DNA from: Natrialbaceae archaeon B1-Br10_E2g27
Lineage (GTDB): Archaea; Halobacteriota; Halobacteria; Halobacteriales; Natrialbaceae
Direction: 5' to 3'
Length of the DNA: 21,764 nt
NCBI GenBank assembly: GCA_001563885.1
Contig: LKMM01000008.1
Coordinates: 1 to 21,764 of the forward strand
Made by a program: the position numbers and the translations under genes. The notes under the pieces are model-generated. The model was not told where the DNA came from. It made no database searches and saw only the letters and a program-made list of their open reading frames with translations. This document shows, one piece after another, positions 7,581 through 15,269 of the stretch; within the stretch, counting starts at the first letter, position 1, and each line of letters opens with the position of its first letter.

Positions 7581-7718
7581 ATGGATAGGGTAGACGGCGA
7601 GTGGGAACCGTCGTTTGCGACGCAACTATCGGGGAGTGCCGAAAATAATTTACGACCTATGAGATTTTTATTCGAACGGCCAAACAAAGACAGCATGTAT
7701 ACTGACAGATCTGCATGA
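7581..7718 (+). CDS. Candidate leaderless small ORF (45 aa) upstream of and overlapping the heme operon
   Basis: The frame begins MDRVDGEWEPSFATQL and ends MYTDRSA, followed by a TGA that overlaps the start of the next gene as ATGA (7715-7718). A near-ideal TATA box places the transcript start on the A of this ATG. The next gene has no visible Shine-Dalgarno sequence, so its translation may depend on termination of this ORF. A second TATA-like element (TTTTTATT, 7665-7672) lies about 26 bases before an in-frame ATG at 7695, which would give a seven-residue mini-ORF with the same stop. I do not recognise the peptide; it may be a leader rather than a functional protein. Confidence 0.45.
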   Translation: MDRVDGEWEPSFATQLSGSAENNLRPMRFLFERPNKDSMYTDRSA

Positions 7719-8371
7719 TTCCACTGGTGCACGATTTTACCGATGCGACGGTTCTGGTCTTTGGTGGTGGCCCCGTCGGTGCCCGGAAGGCTCGCCGTTT
7801 TGCAAGCGAAGCTGACGTGGTCGTCGTCAGCCCCGCGTTTGTCGACCGCGAGTTTGGGGACGTCGAACGGATCCGGGCGGCACCCGATCCCGAGGCAGTC
7901 GAGACGTGGTTCGATCGAACCACTCCGGCGCTGGTCGTCGCTGCGACAGACGACACGCAGGTCAACGAGGCTATCGCGACGACTGCCCGTGAACGTGGCG
8001 TCCTCCTCAACCGGGCCGACCGCGCCGGCGGGCGTGAACCCGGTAGCGTCGTCGTCCCCGCGACGGTCCGTGACGGCGACGTTACCGTCTCGATCTCGAC
8101 CGGCGGAGGCGCACCAGCGCTGAGTAAATACCTCCGGACGGAACTCGAGGAGACACTCGCCGGCGCGGGGTCGATGGCAACGCTCTGTGCTTCGCTTCGA
8201 GAGCAGCTCAAATCGATGGACGTCGACCCATCACGACGACGAAAAATTGTGACTGACGTGGTCAATTCGCCCGCCGTTTGGACAGCTTTACGTAGCGGTA
8301 CTGCAAACACGTCCCAAGTGATCGAGGACGTGCTGTACGAGCAACTGCCAGTCGGGGGTGAACACCCGTGA
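7715..8371 (+). CDS. Precorrin-2 dehydrogenase / siroheme synthase N-terminal domain protein (Met8/CysG-N type)
   Basis: This 218-residue NAD-dependent enzyme oxidises precorrin-2 to sirohydrochlorin, and in some family members also inserts iron to make siroheme. In archaea siroheme feeds the alternative (Ahb) heme route. The nucleotide-binding loop VFGGGPVGARKA is at residues 15-26. The conserved AATDD segment and VTVSISTGGGAPALSKYLR are present, followed by a helical tail. The methyltransferase half of bacterial CysG is absent, as usual in archaea. The ATG overlaps the stop of the preceding small ORF. Its own stop overlaps the GTG start of hemA by 4 bases, so the genes form one operon. Confidence 0.92.
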   Translation: MIPLVHDFTDATVLVFGGGPVGARKARRFASEADVVVVSPAFVDREFGDVERIRAAPDPEAVETWFDRTTPALVVAATDDTQVNEAIATTARERGVLLNRADRAGGREPGSVVVPATVRDGDVTVSISTGGGAPALSKYLRTELEETLAGAGSMATLCASLREQLKSMDVDPSRRRKIVTDVVNSPAVWTALRSGTANTSQVIEDVLYEQLPVGGEHP

Positions 8372-9678
8372 ACGCAAACGGTGTCGTAACGGCCGCGCGA
8401 GTCACACACGAAACCGGGAGTGTCGACGATATCGCGACGGCAGCCCCCGACAGCCAGATGCGTGGCGTCGAGACGCTTTGCTCGTACCCACAGGTGAGCG
8501 AAGCGTACGTGCTCTCGACGTGCAACCGGGTCGAAGCCTACGTCGTCGCCCCAGACGTCGCCGTCGGTCAGGCTGCACTCGAGCGGTTTTTCGATGCCGT
8601 CGACGACGACGCGCTCGTCGTCACCGAACACGACGAGAGTCTGCGACACCTGTTGTGTGTCGCTACCGGCCTCGAGTCGGTCGTCCTCGGGGAAGACCAG
8701 ATTATCGGCCAGATCAGGGATGCCTACGAGGACGCCCGGAGCGCCGACGGCATCGGCGACTTACTCGAGACCGTCGTCACGAAGGCAATCCACGTCGGCG
8801 AACGTGCCCGAACCGAGACCGCAATCAACGAAGGGATCGTCTCGCTTGGCTCTGCAGCGACACACCTCGTTGCAGGCGATTGCTGTCTCGAGGGAGCCTG
8901 TGCACTCGTCGTTGGGGCAGGCGAGATGGGGAAACTCAGCGCACGCAGCCTCGCCGACGCCGGTGTCGACGACCTCATCATCGCGAACCGAACCGTCTCA
9001 CACGCAGCCCAACTGGCAGATCAACTCGAGGTTGAGGCCGAATGCGTGCCACTCGAGGCGCTCTCGACGGTCACAGCAACCGCCGATGTCGTCGTTGCCG
9101 CCACCAACAGCGACGAGCCCGTAGTTAAACCACACCACCTCACGAACGAGTGTGTCGACACCGACCGGGTCGTCGTCGACCTCGGCCAGCCCAGAGACGT
9201 CACACCGGCGGCGGACACAGTAGAAGGTGTTACCGTGTACGATCTGGACGACCTCGAGAGGGTCACCGCCGAGACACGCGACAAACGAGCCGACGCCGCC
9301 CGCAAGGTCGAGGCGATAATCGACCACGAGTTCGACCTGCTCTGTGACCAGCTCAAACGAGCCCGTGCCGATGAGGTTATCGCCGCGATGTATGAGTCGG
9401 CCGATCGGATCAAAGCGCGCGAACTCGAGACGGCCATCTCCCGGGGGGAGTTTAGCGACGAGCAACGGGAGATCATCGAGTCGATGGCTGATGCACTGGT
9501 CGGACAACTGCTTGCACCGCCGACGAAAAGCCTCCGGGAGGCGGCTGGTGAAGACGACTGGAGTACGATCAGCACGGCGTTGCAGCTGTTCGACCCCGAA
9601 CTCGACGATGGCCCACAGTCGGCGGTTTCCTCGAGTCGGCGCGCTGAACAGTTGCTCGCCGTAACCGACGACGACTAG
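8368..9678 (+). CDS. hemA: Glutamyl-tRNA reductase (HemA)
   Basis: This 436-residue enzyme reduces glutamyl-tRNA to glutamate-1-semialdehyde with NADPH, the committed step of tetrapyrrole synthesis. The catalytic cysteine C52 lies in LSTCNRVEAY. The signature GEDQIIGQIRDAYEDAR follows, and the NADPH-binding motif is VVGAGEMGKLSA. The C-terminal part is the helical dimerisation domain. It starts with GTG, overlapping the TGA of the dehydrogenase gene (GTGA), with a purine-rich GGGGGTG just upstream. Its TAG stop is the left boundary of the tandem palindromic repeat. Confidence 0.96.
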   Translation: MNANGVVTAARVTHETGSVDDIATAAPDSQMRGVETLCSYPQVSEAYVLSTCNRVEAYVVAPDVAVGQAALERFFDAVDDDALVVTEHDESLRHLLCVATGLESVVLGEDQIIGQIRDAYEDARSADGIGDLLETVVTKAIHVGERARTETAINEGIVSLGSAATHLVAGDCCLEGACALVVGAGEMGKLSARSLADAGVDDLIIANRTVSHAAQLADQLEVEAECVPLEALSTVTATADVVVAATNSDEPVVKPHHLTNECVDTDRVVVDLGQPRDVTPAADTVEGVTVYDLDDLERVTAETRDKRADAARKVEAIIDHEFDLLCDQLKRARADEVIAAMYESADRIKARELETAISRGEFSDEQREIIESMADALVGQLLAPPTKSLREAAGEDDWSTISTALQLFDPELDDGPQSAVSSSRRAEQLLAVTDDD

Positions 9679-9844
9679 TGCTTTGGCAAGCCTGAACTGA
9701 TGGGTCGAACCAGTCGGCGGGTGTCGGTTCGACGCATCAGTCGACGCTTGACGGAGTACTAGTGCTTTGACAAGCCTAAACTGATGGGTCGAACCAGTCG
9801 GCGGGTATCGGTTCGACCCATCAGTCGACGCTTGGCGGAGTACT
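9677..9844. repeat. Two tandem 84-bp palindromic units bounded by CTAG (possible MITE or REP-like element)
   Basis: Unit 1 is 9677-9760 and unit 2 is 9761-9844; they differ at about five of 84 positions. Each unit is a palindrome of two 35-base arms around a 14-base loop (AGTCGGCGGGTGTC or AGTCGGCGGGTATC). The outer part of the arms is imperfect. The inner 16 bp of unit 2 (ACTGATGGGTCGAACC) pair perfectly, and unit 1 has one mismatch there. The tetramer CTAG occurs at each boundary (9675, 9759, 9843), as if it were a target-site duplication shared between tandem insertions. No transposase is encoded. The element directly follows the hemA stop and could also end its transcript. Confidence 0.75.
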
Positions 9845-9970
9845 AGCCTGCACCGAGCGAACTCACCACCGGTTTCCTGTAATCTGGATATAATGTTTGT
9901 CGGTAGACTGACGGTGATTTTTCCTCGTCGGAGCACAACGATTATTTGAGTGGGTTCCGTTCGAACGCAC
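9845..9970 (+). promoter_or_regulatory. Promoter region of the pterin dehydratase operon
   Basis: The TATA-like ATTATTTG at 9941-9948 is centred about 26 bases before the ATG at 9971, predicting a leaderless transcript. The rest of the region between the repeat and this box shows nothing else I can name. Confidence 0.5.
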
Positions 9971-10261
9971 ATGGCCGAGTTACTCTCAGACGACGAAATC
10001 GAGAGCCAGCTCCCCGACTCGTGGGACCGCGAGGGGGACGAAATCGCCCGGACGTACGAGTTCGACGACTACCTCCACGGCGTCAACTTCGCACAGATGG
10101 TCGGCGAGATTGCCGAAGCGCAGGTTCACCATCCCGAAATCGTCATCGGCTACAAGACCGTCGAGGTTCGGCTCACCTCCCACGAGGAGGGTGGAATCAC
10201 CGACAAGGACACCGAGATGGCCGACCTGATCGAAACCGAACGCACACAACGAGAGGCATAA
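9971..10261 (+). CDS. 4a-hydroxytetrahydrobiopterin (pterin-4a-carbinolamine) dehydratase
   Basis: This 96-residue protein belongs to the PCD/DCoH family, which dehydrates the 4a-carbinolamine form of a reduced pterin after aromatic amino acid hydroxylation. The active-site pattern is complete: H53, H54, P55 (QVHHPE), Y61, H71 and D78/D80. The start at 9971 gives the usual family length and follows a TATA box by the leaderless spacing. It is followed after 9 bases by the LWR-salt protein gene, so the two are probably cotranscribed. No aromatic hydroxylase lies in the window, so the pterin substrate is not clear. Confidence 0.92.
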   Translation: MAELLSDDEIESQLPDSWDREGDEIARTYEFDDYLHGVNFAQMVGEIAEAQVHHPEIVIGYKTVEVRLTSHEEGGITDKDTEMADLIETERTQREA

Positions 10262-10270
10262 CCATCCGCG

Positions 10271-10654
10271 ATGGACGGTGGCTACGTCTTTCGTGTTACC
10301 CTCCGCCTCGAGGCGGCTCGTGAGGACGTCACCATCGAGCCGGCAAGCGCAAAGACGACGGTAACCTGCACACTCGAGGCGGCCGAACCTGGCACCGAAG
10401 GGTGGCTGTTCTTCCGAGATACGCTCTGGCGTGGGGAGCTCTCGGATTCGGCCTACGGCCGTGAACTCGCCGAGGAGTGGCTCGGCCAGTCCGTCGAGTC
10501 GGCCTCGTTTCGGGAGCTACGGGTCGACGAGGCGTATCTCGAGGCGTTGAAAACCGAGATCGCCGCCGACCTCGAGGCGTTCAACGCCGACTCGGTCGAG
10601 GAGGTGCTCTCGAAGTATCTGGGCTCGAGTATCCACGTCCGCCAGACTGAATGA
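10271..10654 (+). CDS. LWR-salt protein (haloarchaeal family, function unknown)
   Basis: This 127-residue acidic protein contains the triplet LWR (residues 52-54, in RDTLWRGELSD) for which a haloarchaea-restricted family is named. No signal peptide or membrane segment is visible. The N-terminal half looks beta-rich and the C-terminal half helical. It starts 9 bases after the pterin dehydratase gene and probably shares its transcript. The biochemical role is unknown. Confidence 0.8.
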   Translation: MDGGYVFRVTLRLEAAREDVTIEPASAKTTVTCTLEAAEPGTEGWLFFRDTLWRGELSDSAYGRELAEEWLGQSVESASFRELRVDEAYLEALKTEIAADLEAFNADSVEEVLSKYLGSSIHVRQTE

Positions 10655-10710
10655 CTCGCCGGCGTCGGCGGGAGCCGGACTCGAAACCGGAACCGGTTGC
10701 CGGGCCGACA

Positions 10711-10718
10711 ACTATTTT
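10711..10718 (+). promoter_or_regulatory. TATA box of the hypothetical gene at 10743
   Basis: ACTATTTT is centred about 27 bases before the GTG at 10743, which supports that start and a leaderless transcript. Confidence 0.5.
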
Positions 10719-10742
10719 CATGTCGTTCGTGGTCACAGGCCT

Positions 10743-11144
10743 GTGACGACCGATCAAGACGACCTCGACCTGACCGATGATGAGGCGGCGGCGTTACACG
10801 ACCTCCAACTCGGCATCGAGTACGTCCACCGGGCGTATGGCTCGTTGCTCGAGTGGCATCACAATCTGGGCCACGCGATGGATCGGATGGCAGACGCCGA
10901 GGCCGATCTCCGCAAGGCCGGACACATCCGGTGGGCCGACGAGTTACGCGACGAGCATATTCCTGCGGGAGCGATCGACGACCGGTGGACGTACGAACTC
11001 GTCGAAGCCTTCCAGCAGGACTTTTTCAACGACGTTGTCGCCTTCGAGGAGGCGGTTCGAGAAGACGTTGCCGATGGGGTAGGCCACGTCACCGAGCAAC
11101 AGCAACAACGGCGAGTTCGCAAGCGGACTCGAGACGACGAGTGA
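10743..11144 (+). CDS. Conserved-looking haloarchaeal hypothetical protein, helical
   Basis: This 133-residue protein is very acidic and predicted mostly helical, with no signal peptide or membrane segment. Aromatic and histidine residues cluster in YGSLLEWHHNLGHAMDRM, and the C-terminus is QQQQ- and arginine-rich. I do not recognise a named domain. The composition and the well-placed TATA box indicate a real gene. It begins with GTG and ends 23 bases from the convergent DUF5305 gene. Confidence 0.7.
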   Translation: MTTDQDDLDLTDDEAAALHDLQLGIEYVHRAYGSLLEWHHNLGHAMDRMADAEADLRKAGHIRWADELRDEHIPAGAIDDRWTYELVEAFQQDFFNDVVAFEEAVREDVADGVGHVTEQQQQRRVRKRTRDDE

Positions 11145-11167
11145 AGAAGGCTGATAGTCAAATCGTC

Positions 11168-12517
11168 TCACTCGGAGTCCGATGGGAACTCGAGTGAATC
11201 CGACCGATCACTCTCGGGGTGCTCGTCGCTTTCGGCTTGGGTACTTGCGGTGTCGCCAGCATCGTCAGCGTCTGAGCCGACACTCGCGTCGTCGCCAGGG
11301 TCGCCGGCTTTGGAGGCGACTCTCTCCGTCGATGAGACGGTATCGCGGCTCGGGGTGAGTTGCACCTCGGGCAAATCGACCGATTCGACGGAGCCCTGCC
11401 TGATCCGCTCGAGCGGCCCGACCGTGTTTCGGTCGCCATCGACCGAGGGGGGTTCGTAGACGTAGTGGAGGTCGTCGCAACGGACCATGTACTGTCCAGT
11501 CTGCTCGTCGTACAGGAGTGCGTCCCCGACATCGATGCCGAATTCGGCGAGCGAGGCGAGTGAGTCGACCTCGGCACGTTCTCCGTCGATAGCCGACGGA
11601 GGGAGCGCTGTCTGGGTAATAATCTCGTCGAAGGTCTCGCGGTCGGTACGGTACTCGAGCCAGGCACGCTCGTTGGCCGTTAGTTGGGGGAGACGCCTCG
11701 AGGCGAAGGTGACGCCGGCGACGCCGACGATTCCGAGCAGTCCCAGAACGGGCCCACCGACGGTTCGCGCCGGGCCGTAGGAAACGGTGGTCGTCTCGGT
11801 GCGGTACTCTTCGTAGACTGCCTCGAAGTCTTGCTCGTCATCGAAGGCGTACGTGTTGCCGTCGTACTCGAGTGGGATAGTGACCGCGTCACTCACGAAC
11901 TGTTCGTCGCCGTCGATCGTCCCATCAACTTCGCGGTCGATCTCGAGGACGATTTCGTGATCGCCGGGGCTGGCCTCGAGTTCGTCTTCGATGTCCTCGA
12001 TTCGCTCGCCGATCGCCGCGACCTCGAGATCGAACGTGACGGGGACCTCCTCACCGGGTTCGACGCCGGATTGATTCTCGGTCGCGAGCCGTTCGCTGTC
12101 GCTCCAGTAAACGAGGTCGTCGTCGCCGTCGACCGCCCGATAGTGAACGTCGACAGTAAGCGAGACGGTGACATCTTCGCTGCTGTCGGCGTCGTAGCCG
12201 CTGACGAACGTCCCCACTGCGGTCGGGGAGACGGCCGGATAGTAGACCGGTTCATCCGTCCGCACCGACTCGTCGGGAAACGCCGCCTCCGAGTCGGTCA
12301 CCTCGGCCTGATGGTCGAACTCGCCGGTTACGACCCAGCGGCTCTCGAGGTGTTCGTCGGTCGTCTCTCCGGGGGCAGCGTACGTGCCGTAGCTCACCCA
12401 GGCCCCCGCGAGGAGCGCGAGGACGAAGATGAGAGCGATGATCGTTCGGTGCGCCCAGAACCGTCTCCGGAGGCGAAGTCGTCGTTCGACAGCGTCCTCG
12501 GGTAGTGTCGATTGCAT
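11168..12517 (-). CDS. DUF5305-type membrane protein
   Basis: This 449-residue protein has an N-terminal membrane anchor (about 24-44, IIALIFVLALLAGAWVSYG) and an extracytoplasmic beta-rich domain (about 50-248). A second membrane segment (about 254-273) and a very acidic cytoplasmic tail of about 175 residues follow. This layout fits the haloarchaeal DUF5305 family, which commonly accompanies signal peptidase genes. The ATG at 12517 is chosen because the longer frame (to 12688) would overlap the signal peptidase gene. The start is 4 bases after the end of that gene, so they form an operon. It may assist processing or export of the surface proteins encoded upstream; the role is unproven. Confidence 0.82.
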   Translation of the reverse strand: MQSTLPEDAVERRLRLRRRFWAHRTIIALIFVLALLAGAWVSYGTYAAPGETTDEHLESRWVVTGEFDHQAEVTDSEAAFPDESVRTDEPVYYPAVSPTAVGTFVSGYDADSSEDVTVSLTVDVHYRAVDGDDDLVYWSDSERLATENQSGVEPGEEVPVTFDLEVAAIGERIEDIEDELEASPGDHEIVLEIDREVDGTIDGDEQFVSDAVTIPLEYDGNTYAFDDEQDFEAVYEEYRTETTTVSYGPARTVGGPVLGLLGIVGVAGVTFASRRLPQLTANERAWLEYRTDRETFDEIITQTALPPSAIDGERAEVDSLASLAEFGIDVGDALLYDEQTGQYMVRCDDLHYVYEPPSVDGDRNTVGPLERIRQGSVESVDLPEVQLTPSRDTVSSTERVASKAGDPGDDASVGSDADDAGDTASTQAESDEHPESDRSDSLEFPSDSE

Positions 12518-12521
12518 TGTC

Positions 12522-13676
12522 TCACGTATCAAATATTGTGTCTCGAGCGTGCGGATCGCGGGCTCGCTGTCGTTTCGAGCGTGGGTCGGGTTCGCCAAGC
12601 AGCAAGCGGCTGAGGATGTAGACGCTACTCCCGAGGACGGCGTTGATCGCGAGCACCGAAAGCCACGGGTGAACGCCATGGAGAGCATCGATAACCGTCA
12701 CGGGGAGGACGTGGAGATACCGGTGTTCAGTGACGTAGGTCGGATAGTGGCCCCGCTCGTCGGGTGCGGTGATGGCGACTGCGGTCTCGGTTTCGGAGCG
12801 CGACCCGACCGCAACGGGGTCGTCGCTGGTTGTCACCCCCTCACTGCTCGGCTCGACGTACGTGACGACCGGGACAACCCCGTCGTTTACGACGACGTAG
12901 GGAACCTCGTCGGTCGTCCCCTGCTCTACCATCAGCGGTTGTTCGGAGTCGAACTCCGCGCTGATGACGTCATACGAGTGTGTTCCCGCGGGAACCACCA
13001 TCGCCGCCGAAGCGGCGACGACCACCAACACTGCAAACCCGACCGAGAGCCGCTTCGAGTCGAGCCCCTCGAGCCAGTCGTCCCCTCGTGCTCCCAACGG
13101 CGACCGAGAGGGGCGGCGTCGCTCTCGCCAACTCTCGAGTGTGTAGAGGACGACCGAGAGCCCGAAAAACGCGTAGGCGACGGTCGTCTGGCCGACCCCG
13201 TCCACGCCGAGCACCGAGGTCAGGCTCGCCTGGCCGCGTTCCGTGTACTCGCCGAGGGCCATGATCGCCGTCCCGAGGCGTGGGATCGAAACGGTGTGGC
13301 CGCCAAACTGGAGTGCGCTTGCGACGATCTGTCCATCCTGAACTGGCGGCTCGTCGCTTTCCTGATCCGTAAAGGGGTTTGCATCCCCTCTGGTCACGTA
13401 GCCGTCGTCGGTCTCCTCGACGACGCGATGGGTCGTCAGCCCGCCGCCTTCAATCTCGGTCGCCTCGAAGACGACGACCTCCCCGGGTTCTGGCTCACCC
13501 GTCAACTGGGCTGGTATCGCGATGAACCCATCACCAGCATCGATCGTCGGCTCCATACTCCCCGTTTCGACGAAGCCGAGCAAGATCGGCTGGCCGAGGG
13601 CGTGCCCGACGAGCAGCGCAACCACCGCTCCAACGACGAGTAACTGAACTGTGTAGCGAGCCCCCCGACGAATCAT
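12522..13676 (-). CDS. SipW/Sec11-like signal peptidase I with C-terminal extension
   Basis: This 384-residue membrane protein contains an S26B-type signal peptidase domain (about 1-150). The catalytic serine S40 lies in ETGSMEPTI, the catalytic histidine H83 in LTTHRVVE, and the conserved aspartate D98 in TRGDANP. Use of His instead of Lys is the archaeal/ER/SipW type. Beyond the peptidase there are hydrophobic segments near 167-182, 210-232 and 335-357. An extracytoplasmic beta-rich stretch (about 235-330) includes YVVVNDGVVPVVTYVEPSS. The ATG at 13676 is preferred over the in-frame TTG at 13691 because a TATA box at 13702-13709 predicts a start near 13680. It probably cleaves the neighbouring surface proteins. 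Confidence 0.88.
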   Translation of the reverse strand: MIRRGARYTVQLLVVGAVVALLVGHALGQPILLGFVETGSMEPTIDAGDGFIAIPAQLTGEPEPGEVVVFEATEIEGGGLTTHRVVEETDDGYVTRGDANPFTDQESDEPPVQDGQIVASALQFGGHTVSIPRLGTAIMALGEYTERGQASLTSVLGVDGVGQTTVAYAFFGLSVVLYTLESWRERRRPSRSPLGARGDDWLEGLDSKRLSVGFAVLVVVAASAAMVVPAGTHSYDVISAEFDSEQPLMVEQGTTDEVPYVVVNDGVVPVVTYVEPSSEGVTTSDDPVAVGSRSETETAVAITAPDERGHYPTYVTEHRYLHVLPVTVIDALHGVHPWLSVLAINAVLGSSVYILSRLLLGEPDPRSKRQRARDPHARDTIFDT

Positions 13677-13701
13677 CCCACCTGGCTCCAATCACGTTGT
13701 G

Positions 13702-13709
13702 TTATTTGA
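13702..13709 (-). promoter_or_regulatory. TATA box of the signal peptidase operon
   Basis: The - strand reads TCAAATAA, about 26-30 bases before the ATG at 13676. A GTTGAC site (read as GTCAAC on the - strand) lies just upstream of the box, matching the hexamer clustered at 16411-16615. Confidence 0.5.
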
Positions 13710-13820
13710 ACGTTCGGTACAGTTGACATTCGTGAGAATCGATCAGTTTCGCACGCTCGAGTCCGACTCGTCGCCGTCGGCCGTCGACGTTGCGGATGCC
13801 GGCACTCGATGTCGGATCAA

Positions 13821-15269
13821 TCAGTCCTGGTACCGGTACAGACGAGCGACTAGCAGCGCAAGCAACGTTACCGCCGCGAGCCCGGCGATCGCCTGCCCAG
13901 GGGTCGGTCCCGGTTGCTCGTCGTCCGTCGGCTCCGCGTTGTCGACCTCGATGGTCTCGAGCGTCTGTACGTCGACCCACTCGCGGCTGTCTTCGGCCAC
14001 TAACTCGAGTGTCGTGGCTTCGGTGACGACGTACTCGAACTCAAATCCGACGGAGTCGTTCGCAGGGACGGTCATCGACTCCGTCGCCACCTCCTCTCCC
14101 GCTGCTCGGAGTGAGACAGTAGCCGCCGCCGTTTCGTCGTGAGCTCGCAGGGTTCCGGTGACGGTGACGGTCTCACCCGGTTCGACCGTCGTTCGATTGA
14201 CAGACGGTTCCTCGAGTTCGAGCGTCGGTGCGTCGACGGCGAGAGTGTACCGAGTAACGCCGCCGTCGGAGAACGTATACCGGACGTGGTGGTCGTCTTC
14301 GCCCACTCGCTCTATGTCGCGTTCGATCCACTCGTCGTCGTATGCGTACACCCCAAGATCGTCGTCTTCGATCCCGCTTCGCTCGAGCCAGCCGGCATCG
14401 ATTGCGAGTTGATACTCGACGTCCGTGGCGGCGTCGTCGGGACCCCCGACGGCGAAGTCGCCGACAGTCGCCGCAGTCGGTTTGTCAAACGGCGTAGCCT
14501 TGCGGTCGGTATCGCGTCCGACCTCGAGTGTAACATCCTCGTTGGTCTCGAGGTCGGCCTCGAGTGTCTCGAGGGTAACCGACGGCCCGACCTCGAGGCC
14601 GAGCAGGTCGACCGATGCGGTTTGACAGGGATCGGTGTCGGCGATCGAGACTGCTCGCGTCGTCTTTTTCGGGGCGTCGACGTCGACACTCGGGCCGGCA
14701 GGGCAGGGGTCGACCGGCGGCGTGGTTTCGCCGTTTCGTGGTGGGGCTGGGTCGCCGTCGCGTGGTTGATCAGGGTCATCGTCTGGGAGTTTAGCGTTGA
14801 TACTGATTTCATCGATGATACTCTCACCGACGTCGGTGCCGTGTGAATCCGCGGAGAATCCGACATCGATCGATTCGTTCGGCTCGAGGCTGACAGTGTT
14901 TGCTTTGCCCTCGACCGAGGCCGGATCGTCGGGGTTGACGTAGAACTCGACGGTGTCGGCGTCGTGTTCGAGCCAGACGTGGACGAACTCCTCGCCCGTG
15001 TACGTGATGGTAAACACGTCGTCGACGCCAGTCAGCGACTGGGGATTGACGCCGTCGCCTTCGATGTCCTCGTTCGTTTCAGTGAGGTCGATCTCGAGGT
15101 CGCCGTCGTCGTCGATATCGGCGTAGACACCGTTCGGGCCGTCGGCTGATTCGGCGACGATATCGTCGGTGAGTCGGTCCTGGTCGCTCGGGAAGACATC
15201 ACCACCCGCAGTGGCGAGGGCAAGCCCGACAAATCCGAACGCGAGCAGCGTGAGTGTGAGTGTTCGCAT
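13821..15269 (-). CDS. Large anchored DUF1102-type surface protein
   Basis: This 482-residue secreted protein has an N-terminal signal peptide (about 1-22, ending ALATAGG). A DUF1102/camelysin-like domain follows (about 30-162, GVYADIDDDGDLEIDL, then VNPQSLTGVDDVFTIT). Next come a proline-rich linker (about 163-200), a domain around 260-347 that resembles PGF-pre-PGF-type sequences, and a beta-sandwich segment (about 350-440). A C-terminal TM anchor (about 458-476) with a basic end (RLYRYQD) completes it. The N-terminal domain shares the pattern G-x-YA-x-I-x-D-x-G-x-LEI and NPQS with the small DUF1102 protein at 15759. The C-terminus has PTPGQ where PGF-CTERM proteins have PGF. It is likely a cell-anchored subunit of a surface structure. 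Confidence 0.78.
   Translation of the reverse strand: MRTLTLTLLAFGFVGLALATAGGDVFPSDQDRLTDDIVAESADGPNGVYADIDDDGDLEIDLTETNEDIEGDGVNPQSLTGVDDVFTITYTGEEFVHVWLEHDADTVEFYVNPDDPASVEGKANTVSLEPNESIDVGFSADSHGTDVGESIIDEISINAKLPDDDPDQPRDGDPAPPRNGETTPPVDPCPAGPSVDVDAPKKTTRAVSIADTDPCQTASVDLLGLEVGPSVTLETLEADLETNEDVTLEVGRDTDRKATPFDKPTAATVGDFAVGGPDDAATDVEYQLAIDAGWLERSGIEDDDLGVYAYDDEWIERDIERVGEDDHHVRYTFSDGGVTRYTLAVDAPTLELEEPSVNRTTVEPGETVTVTGTLRAHDETAAATVSLRAAGEEVATESMTVPANDSVGFEFEYVVTEATTLELVAEDSREWVDVQTLETIEVDNAEPTDDEQPGPTPGQAIAGLAAVTLLALLVARLYRYQD

Noticed and set aside
9677..9844. CRISPR-like direct repeat
   Set aside because: Only two abutting 84-bp units exist, with no spacers between them and no cas genes nearby.
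11684..12505. 273-codon + strand frame opposite the DUF5305 gene
   Set aside because: It mirrors the acidic codons of the real gene and has no start signal.
12429..13643. 404-codon + strand frame opposite the signal peptidase
   Set aside because: The - strand gene has catalytic motifs, TM segments and a promoter; the + frame has a shadow composition and no recognisable features.
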